A model generated the notes under the pieces. It had not been told where the DNA came from. It did not search any database and was given only the letters and a program-made list of their open reading frames with translations. Below are positions 33,141 to 42,201 of a DNA stretch of 64,000 nt, piece by piece (position 1 is the stretch's first letter; the number at the start of each line of letters is the position of its first letter). The stretch comes from Galeopsis tetrahit (Eukaryota; Streptophyta; Magnoliopsida; Lamiales; Lamiaceae), in contig OY776132.1 of the NCBI GenBank assembly GCA_963675135.1, positions 59,777,850-59,841,849 of the forward strand, read 5' to 3'. The translations under genes were made by a program, and so were the position numbers.

Positions 33141-36100
33141 TTGCAGGGTCGACTTGACTTGTATAAGAAGGGTGGCTCAGTAGGAGAAACCTGGTACATA
33201 GATAGTGGTTGTTCGCACCACATGACTGGTACCAAAGCTCTCTTGTCTAGCTACCATGAGCAAGAAGGACCAAAAGTAATATTTGGTGATAGCTCCACTG
33301 CTGTCACTAAAGGATTTGGTTACATCCGGAATGGAGACGTTGAGATACAAGATGTCTCATATGTTGAAGGTTTGAAATACAATTTACTCTCTGTTTCACA
33401 GTTTTGTGATCGTGGATACAAAGTGCAGTTCAAGAGCCGCAAATGCGAAGTCATTGACAAAAGGACACACACAGTCCTACTAGTTGGCGTAAGACAAGGT
33501 AGTGTGTACATAGTGAACTGGAACAGTTGTCCGAGGGACACCTGTCTACTTACTAAGAGTCCTAAAGAACTTGGCTGGCTCTGGCATAGACGCCTCTGTC
33601 ATCTAAACTTTAAGGTTCTTAATAAGATAGCCAGAGATTACCTTGTAGAAGGTATTCCCAATGAAGTTTACTACAAGTCACATGTATGCACGGCTTGTCA
33701 ACAGGGTAAACAGGTTAAAGGTTCATTTAAGTCAATTCCCACTCTCTCAACTAGTAGAGTCCTAGAACTCCTACATATGGATCTCCATGGTCCAATAACT
33801 CCTCCAACATTGAATGGTAGAAGGTACACACTTGTTGTCGTAGACGACTATTCTAAGTTTACTTGGGTAGTCTTTCTACACAAGAAGAGTGATACACAAA
33901 CACTTCTGCCTGAACTGTTGAAGAAGTTACAAGTTGAGAAGAACCAGTCTATTGTCAAAATTCGAAGTGACAAGGGAACTGAGTTCATTAATTGCTATAT
34001 CAAAGAATTTTGTACTAAACGTGGTATCCAGCACCTTACTAGTGCAGCTAGGACACCACAACAGAACGGTGTAGCAGAAAGAAGAAATCGAACCCTTAAA
34101 GAAGCCTGTAGGACCATGTTAGCTGAGTTCAACACGCCTCAAAAGTTTTGGGCTGAAGCTATCAACACTGCATGCCATTCACAAAACAGAAGCGCGATCA
34201 ACAAAGCTCTAAGCAAGACACCTTATGAGGTTTGGAAAGGTAGAAAACCACGAGTTTCATATTTCCATATATTTGGTTGTAAGTGTTTCATTCACAACAA
34301 TGGAAAGAGCAAGTTGAATGCTTTCGATGCTAAAGCAGACGAGGGGATATTTTTAGGATACTCCTCGACTAGCAAAGCATTTAGAGTATTCAACCGCTCA
34401 ACTCTTTGTGTGGAAGAAACACCACATGTGGTTTTCGATGAATCTCAACAGGACTCGTCTGCCGACAAGATCAGTAAGAAGGTAACTGATCTATCGATCG
34501 AATCTGACAAAGATTCAGAGATATATGAATCCGTTCAAGCCTACAACCCATTCCTAAAAGCTCTCGACTCTGATGAAAAGGAGAAGGTAAGTGCTCAAGG
34601 TAAGTCTTCTAGACCAGTAGACATGCCTGCTCTAGTTGACTCTACTACTCCTAGTAAATCTGTTGATGATACAAATGATGTTGATATGCATGATGCTGTA
34701 CATGACATAGAAGATGATAGTGTGCCTGTTAAGAATAGAAAAACATGGAAATCTGCGCATGATACTGAAAATATCATTGGTGACTCTACTATTGGTGTAA
34801 AGACTAGACGACAACTCTTTGAGTCGCAAGAACAGCCGAGTCCAACTATGTTTTGCTGGTGTTGTTTCCTCTCTGCTATTGAGCCAACCACTGTTAAAGA
34901 GGCATTGGCTGATAGTAATTGGATCATCGCTATGCAAGACGAGTTGAATCAGTTTGTTCGAAACGACGTCTGGGAACTTGTCAATAGGCCGGAACATCAT
35001 AATGTAGTTGGCACTCGATGGATTTTCAAGAATAAGAAAGATGAGAATGATTTAGTCGTTAGAAATAAGGCTAGATTAGTCGCCCAAGGCTACTCACAAG
35101 CTGAAGGCATAGACTATGATGAAACTTATGCTCCTGTTGCTAGACTAGAAGCCATTCGATTGTTTCTTGCATATGCTGCTCACATGAAGTTTACTGTATA
35201 TCAAATGGATGTTAAAAGTGCATTTCTTAACGGTATTCTTGCGGAAGAAGTGTATGTTGAACAACCTCCAGGATTCGAAGTCAAAGGCAACCAGGTGTAC
35301 AGATTAAAGAAGGCCTTATATGGACTAAAGCAAGCTCCAAGAGCATGGTATGACACCCTTTCTCTTTTCCTATTAGAAAATGGTTTTACTAAGGGCAAGG
35401 TCGATCGAACCCTGTTCAGAAGACAAGAAGGGAAGGACATCCTACTCGTCCAAATTTACGTAGATGACATCATTTTTGGGTCACCTAACAAAAAGCTGAG
35501 TGAAAGTTTTTCAACACTCATGCAAAGTAAATTTGAGATGTCTATGATGGGTGAGATGAACTACTTTCTTGGTCTTCAAGTAAAACAAACTCCAGAAGGT
35601 ATTTTCATAAATCAGGCGAAGTACACAAGAAATCTTTTAGACAAGTATGGGATCAAAACTTGTAAGTCCACTGGCGTACCAATGCAACCAACTTACAGAA
35701 TGGATCCAGATGAGAACGGTAAATGTGCTGACCAATCCTATTATCGTGGCTTAATTGGTTCTTTACTGTATCTAACTGCTAGTAGACCTGACATTGCATT
35801 CTCTGTTGGTGTTTGTGCTCGATTCCAAGCCAATCCAAAAGAAAGTCACATGGAAACTACCAAAAGGATCCTGAAATATTTGAAAGGGACCATCAATCGT
35901 GGTATATGGTATCCTTCAAATGATGATCTATCCTTAAGTGGGTATTCAGACTCAGACTTTGGAGGCTGTAGAATAGATAGGAAATCTACTTCTGGTTCTT
36001 GTCAATTTCTAGGCACAAAACTCATATCTTGGTTTTCTAAAAAGCAGACTAGTGTTGCAACTTCAACTACCGAAGCCGAGTACATGGCAGCTGGTAGCTG

Positions 36101-36413
36101 TTGTAGTCAACTACTCTGGCTCATGCAACAGTTACGTGATTACAATATACATGAATCATATGTTCCTATTTTCTATGATAGTAATAGTGCTATTGCCATT
36201 ACACAAAATCCTGTTCTGCACACACGATGTAAGCATGTTGATGTGAAGCATCATTTCATACGTGATCATGTAGAAAAGAAGGATATTCGCATGGAAAAGA
36301 TTCATACTGATTTTCAAAGAGCTGATATTTTTACAAAACCATTAGCTGAGGCACGATTTCGTGAGCTATGCATTAGTCTAGGACTAATTGATTTAGATCC
36401 TACTTGCCTATAG
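33141..36413 (+). CDS. pol: Pol polyprotein, inner Sirevirus copy, intact
   Basis: The frame is open from about 33123 to 36413, 1,090 codons from position 33141; no ATG lies near its beginning, and the first Met follows the protease motif. Domains in order: aspartic protease (DSG at residues 21-23), pre-integrase HHCC finger (LWHRRLCHLNF ... CTACQQGKQ), integrase core (DLHGPITPP, VVVDDYSKF, SDKGTEF, TPQQNGVAERRNR), reverse transcriptase with YVDD at about residues 773-776 (35457-35468), RNase H (YSDSDFGG, TEAEYMAA, DSNSAIAI, HVDVKHHFIRD). Typical Ty1-copia order. One oddity: FYDSNS replaces FCDSNS of the outer copy. Expression from Gag is unclear, because a stop and a frame change lie between them. 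Confidence 0.95.
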   Translation: MQGRLDLYKKGGSVGETWYIDSGCSHHMTGTKALLSSYHEQEGPKVIFGDSSTAVTKGFGYIRNGDVEIQDVSYVEGLKYNLLSVSQFCDRGYKVQFKSRKCEVIDKRTHTVLLVGVRQGSVYIVNWNSCPRDTCLLTKSPKELGWLWHRRLCHLNFKVLNKIARDYLVEGIPNEVYYKSHVCTACQQGKQVKGSFKSIPTLSTSRVLELLHMDLHGPITPPTLNGRRYTLVVVDDYSKFTWVVFLHKKSDTQTLLPELLKKLQVEKNQSIVKIRSDKGTEFINCYIKEFCTKRGIQHLTSAARTPQQNGVAERRNRTLKEACRTMLAEFNTPQKFWAEAINTACHSQNRSAINKALSKTPYEVWKGRKPRVSYFHIFGCKCFIHNNGKSKLNAFDAKADEGIFLGYSSTSKAFRVFNRSTLCVEETPHVVFDESQQDSSADKISKKVTDLSIESDKDSEIYESVQAYNPFLKALDSDEKEKVSAQGKSSRPVDMPALVDSTTPSKSVDDTNDVDMHDAVHDIEDDSVPVKNRKTWKSAHDTENIIGDSTIGVKTRRQLFESQEQPSPTMFCWCCFLSAIEPTTVKEALADSNWIIAMQDELNQFVRNDVWELVNRPEHHNVVGTRWIFKNKKDENDLVVRNKARLVAQGYSQAEGIDYDETYAPVARLEAIRLFLAYAAHMKFTVYQMDVKSAFLNGILAEEVYVEQPPGFEVKGNQVYRLKKALYGLKQAPRAWYDTLSLFLLENGFTKGKVDRTLFRRQEGKDILLVQIYVDDIIFGSPNKKLSESFSTLMQSKFEMSMMGEMNYFLGLQVKQTPEGIFINQAKYTRNLLDKYGIKTCKSTGVPMQPTYRMDPDENGKCADQSYYRGLIGSLLYLTASRPDIAFSVGVCARFQANPKESHMETTKRILKYLKGTINRGIWYPSNDDLSLSGYSDSDFGGCRIDRKSTSGSCQFLGTKLISWFSKKQTSVATSTTEAEYMAAGSCCSQLLWLMQQLRDYNIHESYVPIFYDSNSAIAITQNPVLHTRCKHVDVKHHFIRDHVEKKDIRMEKIHTDFQRADIFTKPLAEARFRELCISLGLIDLDPTCL

Positions 36414-37336
36414 CTATGTACTAACAAGACAGGTACATCAATAAGAGGAGACAAGATCACTAGACCAGAGCACTCGACTACTCACGCAACAGACAGGTAT
36501 ACAAGGCTAGACTAGATGACCAAACAACCCGATGAGGAAGCTGGAAAAGCTGAGGGTAATACTAAGGGAATAAACATTTAAGGGGGAATCCTTGATTTCT
36601 TAAATATCCTTATGATGACTCTTATGTTTGTTAACAGGTCATCTTGTTCGAAACCTTGATCATTGCTTTAGATTGATATTCATCTTATTTATTTTACTCT
36701 ACCTATACCTATGATTACACATTGAAAATAATGAGATAGGTACATACAGTCGTTCGACGATTAAGATAGACAAGCACAGTCGAAGGGGGAACTCGACTGG
36801 TGTTCTTAAGGCTACTCGTCTTGTGAAGCTTAAAGGCTACTCGTCTGTTCTGGATAGACTCGAACAGACAAGCTAAGTGTTTCTATTGATTGATAAATGT
36901 TAAGTGTTTTGTCAATTGAATTAAGGGTATTGTTGTAATTAGATAATGACAGAATTTGAAAACCCTAGAATTGGTTTTATACACTCCCAGTTTAATGAGG
37001 TGTATACACCCAGTTCGAACTCAACTACATTAGGTCAGATGAGTTCACTCCCCTGTCCTAAATAAGAAGAGCCGGATTTCAAATTTTTACAATATCAAAT
37101 CACATTATATTCTCGATTCCGTAACCGAATCTCAAAAGTCTCGACCGTTGGATCTAATCCTTCAATCGTGGCCGTTGGATCAATTTACAGCTTTAACAAA
37201 ACTCATCTTCCACACTCACTAGCCTTACTGTTCCATTACTCCCACACGTCTTTTCCACTTTGTTCTTAACTCTTCTACTTGAGACAGTTGATTTCGTGCT
37301 ATTCCTCAAAGATTACTGCAATCTCTCTAATATACA
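36414..37336 (+). other. Spacer between pol and ORF3, inner copy
   Basis: About 920 bp without a gene. It contains TTAAGGGGGAATC near 36580, CGAAGGGGGAACTCG near 36781 and the palindrome GGTGTATACACC at 36999-37010, all shared with the outer copy. It could carry the leader or promoter of an ORF3 transcript, or an internal plus-strand priming site. Confidence 0.7.
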
Positions 37337-40300
37337 ATGTCTACTCGTTCGATTTTCGACATCAGAACTAACATGCAGGTCACATTTGACCTAGGCCGGT
37401 ACATCGCCGACAACAAGGTGAATGTAGAACCTTCAGTGTTCTTCAAAGGCCAACACACAGCTGAGAATGAAGAGATTCTGACCAAATGCACACGCTGTGG
37501 TCTGAAGCCCTACTTAGAAGCCTTCCCTCAAGTTGTATTGGAGGAAGAAGTACTCGAATTCTATGCCAATGTCACTAGACAAGGTGACATTCTCGAGTCA
37601 TTCATTGGAGAAGATCGAGTGCAAATCACTCGAGAGGCGTTATTCAAGTTTCTGAAACTGCCCACTGGAACTATTAATGTGGAGAATTATGGCTTAGGGC
37701 AAGAAGTTCGATATCTGAGTATCTTCTGCGGAAGGAGGTTGAAACCCAAGCCAGATGGAAAATATGCTGCAGTCAAGAAGGGTGATCTTCTTGACAAGTA
37801 TCGCACGTTGTTGGACATTGCCAGCAAGATTCTACTCAGCTCCACTGGCTCACATGATTCAGTGACTTTTGCCAAGGCAAGGGTAATGGCTGCAATCTAT
37901 GATGGCATTACGGAAGGTGACTGGTTTAGATTGATTGCGGATCGAATCATGTACTTCGAAAAGAGTGTCCGAGTAGATGACCACACTCACAATTGGGTGG
38001 TGTCTACAGCCGTTGGATATGGTAACAAATTAAGTATTCTACTTCCTCGTCTACTGCCGCACAAGTCGAGTTGGAGTCAAGGAAAGTCCTTCCATCCATT
38101 AAAGTTCTACTTGAAGAAAGAGGCTGTAAGGAAGCAAGCTGCTGAGAGGCCAGCTGCCCCAAGACGTGTCCAGATTGAGGATTCTGACGTCTTACCCTAT
38201 GGCAACTCATCTAGTTCTTCAGAAGATGAGTCCGAGGATGAAGAGATGAAGGCTCCTGCAAAAGCTGAGTCGAGTGGAGATGATTCTGAACAGACTCACT
38301 CAGACAAGGAAGCTGATGTTATGAAGAAGGATGATGAAGAGAAGGAGACCCAAGTTCTTCGTCTTGTGAGGATTGGTACTCCACCTCCTCCAGAAGAGAT
38401 GACTTACCAGGTTGGTACTTCATCTAAGTCTTTGTCAATACCCTCTCTCTCTCTCCCCTCTGTTCGAACCAAGGCTAGATCACACCGATCTAGGCCTCGT
38501 CCTTTACCCTCAACCTCTCAGGCATTGCCAGCATATCCGCTGAGGGCAAGCCTACCCCAAATCACTCCCAAAAAGGACACAACTGATACTCAGACAGTTG
38601 TCACACTTGACCAAGACACATCCAAGCCCATTGAAACCATAGCTTTCACTCCCTCTCCCTCACCAGAATATGGTGAACCCTCCATCCCATCTACTTCAGA
38701 CAAATCACCAGTTGCCACTGCAACAACTGAGTTAGAGACCCCATCTACTCAGGACCCGTCTGAAATTAGATTTGAATCCCTTGTATACTATCCTATGTGT
38801 CTTCGAGAGAAGAGAGTCCGTGCCAAAGTTTCAAGAAATCTAAAGAAGCAGCTCTCGACTCTTGATATCGACACAGCTTCTGAACAGTTTGAGAAGCTAG
38901 TCCGCGTCTGTACATGGTTCGCTTTGAAGAAGTCGTCTACAGATGATCTTTTTGAAGTTATCCAAGGTAAAGGCGGCATCTCCAATTTCATGGATTGGGA
39001 GATGGAACAAAAAGAGAATAGTGGAGTTAAGGATCACTCCGAACTATTTCCGCGCAAGGCCCTGGTTAACTTGGTTAAAAAGATGTTGAATATTCCTGAT
39101 GGCATTCTTGAAGATGAATTCTCGTTTGATGTCGGAACCCAGACTGATCTGGTGGAAGACGAGATCAAGCCACAGGTAGCTGAGTTGGCCATTCAGACTT
39201 CAGAACCTATTTTGGAAATAGAGGATGATTCAGAAGACGTTGCTGAATGTTCTTTTCAGTTTGGTAAAGAAGATGATGACTTTATGGATGCTGAGATGTT
39301 CAATGAAGATGAGCTCGTTGAGAAAGTGCAAGAGCCTCAGTCATCTGTTCAAGTCGTTCCTGAAGGATTCTTAGACGGATTGAAGAATGATTTGATGGAT
39401 GTTGTTCAGTCGTCTATTGATAATCTTTTGGAATCTAAGCTGAAATCAACTCTTATGGAGCAGAATCAGTCGATTGTTGACAACGCCAGAGATTTGTTGA
39501 TTGGTGAAGTTAACAAGTTGGAATCTACTTTCAGAGAAGAGTTGTTTGCTCAAGTTGAAAGTTTTCTGAAGACACAGGTTGATATTTCAGAGAAGAGATC
39601 GTTGGAGTTTTCTAGAGCTTTGGCTAAAGAATCAAGCAAAATGGAAAGACTCTATCGAGTTAAGATTTCGATTGCAGATGAGCAAAGAAGAGAAGCACAA
39701 GATCAGTTGGTGTGTTCTCAAGCTATTCTAGCCGAGTTCACTGCTCAGAATACTATACTTCAACAGACAGCTACACATTTCAAAGATGAATTTACTTCAA
39801 CTTATCAGAAGCTAGAGCTGACTACTGATCGTCTAAACAAGATGGTTGATGAGAAGACGATTCAGACTCAAGTTCAGTTAGCTACTGAAGCTATGAAGGA
39901 AGCGGTTAAAGAAGAAATGACTCGCTTTACTAGTCTTTTCACTCTTAAGGCAGATGAAGCCAAAAAGGGGGAAGATTCAAGTATTGTAGAGAAGTCAGCT
40001 GAACCGGAAGCTAAGGAGGCAGCTGAAACTATTCAAGAGCTCAAAAGACCTAAAAGAGGTAAGCTGGTCAAGACTGCTGATTTAGAGAAGCTGAAATTGA
40101 TCAAAGGCAAAGAAGCTGCATCTCCAGAAGCTGAGATTAAGACTAGACGAACGAAGAGAAAGTTGGATGTTGAAGATGCTACTGCTACTACAATTGTTGA
40201 AAAGAAACAAAGGATTAATGATGATGAGATTCATTATGCTAGCAAGAAGAAGATTATGAAGCATATTGAACGTTTGCAGAAGTTGAAAGCAGATGAAGAT

Positions 40301-40726
40301 CTGATGGAAGACAAGTTCATTGATCACTTCATAGATAATGAGCATAGAGCTGAATGGATAGAAGTGAAGAATCAATGGGAACTTGATCATTGGATCATAA
40401 GGAAGTTTGGTGATGCTGAGAATCAAGATGAACTTTATCAACTGTTTGACAGGTTCATGGAAGGTCAACACAGGAAGTTATGGCATCTTATTCTAAGGAT
40501 ATCTGCTGGAGCTAACTTTAATATCCTTGTTCCTGGATTCCCTGAATGGAAATGCCCCATGACAAGTTCAAAGAAAAGAGTTGATATGAATCAAATCAAG
40601 AAATTCGAAGAACAACTACTCGAGAAGGAGAAGATTGAAGATGAAGATCATATTAGTCTGATTCATAGGAGACTCCTAGATGCATTTCAAGTTCCAAACC
40701 TAGAAGGAGGTACTCTTTCAGACTAG
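37337..40726 (+). CDS. ORF3, very large protein in the env-like position, intact (1,129 aa)
   Basis: The function is not known. The position after pol is that of the env-like ORF of Sireviruses. Visible parts: residues 1 to about 260, a conserved domain (RTNMQVTFDLGRYIADNKV, YLSIFCGRR, MAAIYDGITEGDWF); about 280-340, acidic Ser-rich; about 350-470, Pro/Ser/Thr-rich; about 475-600, a second conserved domain (YYPMCLREKRVRAKV); TQT/IQT motifs at 598-604 (DVGTQTD) and 618-623; about 675-870, a long coiled coil; basic motifs KRPKRGK (about 903) and TRRTKRKLD (about 935), possible nuclear signals; 960-1129, a charged conserved tail (WELDHWIIRKFG). I see no signal peptide and no clear membrane segment, so true envelope function is doubtful. 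Confidence 0.85.
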   Translation: MSTRSIFDIRTNMQVTFDLGRYIADNKVNVEPSVFFKGQHTAENEEILTKCTRCGLKPYLEAFPQVVLEEEVLEFYANVTRQGDILESFIGEDRVQITREALFKFLKLPTGTINVENYGLGQEVRYLSIFCGRRLKPKPDGKYAAVKKGDLLDKYRTLLDIASKILLSSTGSHDSVTFAKARVMAAIYDGITEGDWFRLIADRIMYFEKSVRVDDHTHNWVVSTAVGYGNKLSILLPRLLPHKSSWSQGKSFHPLKFYLKKEAVRKQAAERPAAPRRVQIEDSDVLPYGNSSSSSEDESEDEEMKAPAKAESSGDDSEQTHSDKEADVMKKDDEEKETQVLRLVRIGTPPPPEEMTYQVGTSSKSLSIPSLSLPSVRTKARSHRSRPRPLPSTSQALPAYPLRASLPQITPKKDTTDTQTVVTLDQDTSKPIETIAFTPSPSPEYGEPSIPSTSDKSPVATATTELETPSTQDPSEIRFESLVYYPMCLREKRVRAKVSRNLKKQLSTLDIDTASEQFEKLVRVCTWFALKKSSTDDLFEVIQGKGGISNFMDWEMEQKENSGVKDHSELFPRKALVNLVKKMLNIPDGILEDEFSFDVGTQTDLVEDEIKPQVAELAIQTSEPILEIEDDSEDVAECSFQFGKEDDDFMDAEMFNEDELVEKVQEPQSSVQVVPEGFLDGLKNDLMDVVQSSIDNLLESKLKSTLMEQNQSIVDNARDLLIGEVNKLESTFREELFAQVESFLKTQVDISEKRSLEFSRALAKESSKMERLYRVKISIADEQRREAQDQLVCSQAILAEFTAQNTILQQTATHFKDEFTSTYQKLELTTDRLNKMVDEKTIQTQVQLATEAMKEAVKEEMTRFTSLFTLKADEAKKGEDSSIVEKSAEPEAKEAAETIQELKRPKRGKLVKTADLEKLKLIKGKEAASPEAEIKTRRTKRKLDVEDATATTIVEKKQRINDDEIHYASKKKIMKHIERLQKLKADEDLMEDKFIDHFIDNEHRAEWIEVKNQWELDHWIIRKFGDAENQDELYQLFDRFMEGQHRKLWHLILRISAGANFNILVPGFPEWKCPMTSSKKRVDMNQIKKFEEQLLEKEKIEDEDHISLIHRRLLDAFQVPNLEGGTLSD

Positions 40727-40889
40727 TTGATTTACATTCTTAGTTTTTTTTTGCTCTGATATTTTTGTGTAATATCTACTGATCTATTTTGAATGAATGA
40801 AAGATAAGAAATATTTTGATGTTAATAGACAAGATAACTACTTAACTAGTCTACTTATGAGAAAATATTCAAGTAGTTTTGGCTTCATC

Positions 40890-40902
40890 AAAAAGGGGGA
40901 AA
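40890..40902 (+). other. Polypurine tract, inner element
   Basis: AAAAAGGGGGAAA one base before the 3' LTR: the plus-strand primer site for reverse transcription. Confidence 0.85.
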
Positions 40903-40903
40903 T

Positions 40904-42196
40904 TGTTGGGATATGAATCCTAGACAAGTCCTAAATGATGAAAAGATAAGATGAAGTTTTGATAAGCCAAAAGTAGTATGAATATATTCTAAGTATTGAC
41001 TAATCTAGTCTAGTTGAGTTGAAGTCATCTTGAACAGATCAGTAGAAGTTCACATAAAAGATAAGTGTTGTTTATATTTAAAAGATAAGTACGTTTTATA
41101 AGTACTTCATATATGTGTTCTTCTTAGTTTGTTATTGAGCTATAAATGTTGTATAGAGCTCATGATATTTTCTATGTAATAGATAGATTTGTTGTATAGT
41201 TCATAAGTTGACTAAGCTTGTATTATAAAAGCTTAATGTAATGTAATAGTCTTGTTAGGACTAGATTAGTTCTATTAGAGTCTACTGCACAAGAAGAGAA
41301 GACCAGTCTACTACTCAAGACAGGTGGACTACAAGACCAGTACATCTACTAGACTACTCAAAACAAGTCAACATGAAGTTAGTTACAAAAGCGCATATAA
41401 AGATAAAGATTAAAAAAAAGGTTAGTTATGGAATAACTAATTCATAACAAGAAACGCGTGATTGGATAAAACTTGGAAGTTAGAAATCAGTTATCAAGAA
41501 GAGTTGGTTACAACTACTTAAGTTCTTGATTTCAGAAGTCTATAAATATCTCAAGGTATTCATTGATTCAAGACTACTGATTACAGACGTACTGATGTTC
41601 TAAGCATTCAAAGGCAATTTACGAAGTATTCAAAGAAGGAAAAACTCACAGAGTTAATCTTCAGAAAAGAAGCCAGGAGACGAAGTCATATTCAAAAGAC
41701 TGCTACTGAAGATCAGAGAAGTTTTATTTTGTTGTTTTATCAAGGTGCTAGATACTTGTAAAATTTCTAGTTAGATCATAGACGTATCTGGAGGTATAGT
41801 CTGTTGAAGATCTAAGTCTTCTTCTTGGGACTCTAAAGACAGGAATTATACACTTGTACTCGATTGGAAGAGTTTAGTGGAAACATCACAACTGGGTTTG
41901 TGAGAGTGGATGTAGACAAGTTGTCGAACCACTATAAATCTTTGTGTGTTGTTTACTTTACTGTTTTAATTGTTTAATTGCTTAACTGTTTAACTGCTAC
42001 TACACTAGACAAGTTGAGTATAGAACAGAGTTCTCGAATTTAAAAGTTGAGTATAAACTTGAATTGGGCTCATTGTTAATTTCGTATTCCGCATATTGTA
42101 TTCTGATATTTCGATAGAATTTTGAAAAGTCTATTCACCCCCCTCTAGACATTTTCATTAGCTTACTCGTTATTAACTCAACTTTGGGGACCTACA
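40904..42196 (+). repeat. 3' LTR of the inner element
   Basis: Same length as the 5' LTR and nearly identical to it. TATA box at 41541-41548. Confidence 0.95.
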
Positions 42197-42201
42197 GAGA
42201 A

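Larger units (their letters stand above)
29062..42196 (+). mobile_element. Inner Sirevirus-type Ty1-copia element, recent and nearly intact
   Basis: LTRs are 29062-30354 and 40904-42196 (1,293 bp each). I see only about two differences between them by eye (29098/40940 and 29648/41490), which points to a very recent insertion. GAGAA flanks both sides (29057-29061 and 42197-42201). The element is 13,135 bp and belongs to the same family as the element it sits in. Pol and ORF3 are uninterrupted; Gag has one nonsense codon. Confidence 0.95.

Noticed and set aside
37337..40726. ORF3 as a host gene captured by the retrotransposon
   Set aside because: The outer copy carries the same ORF at the same place with independent changes, so it is a regular part of this family; capture, if any, was old.
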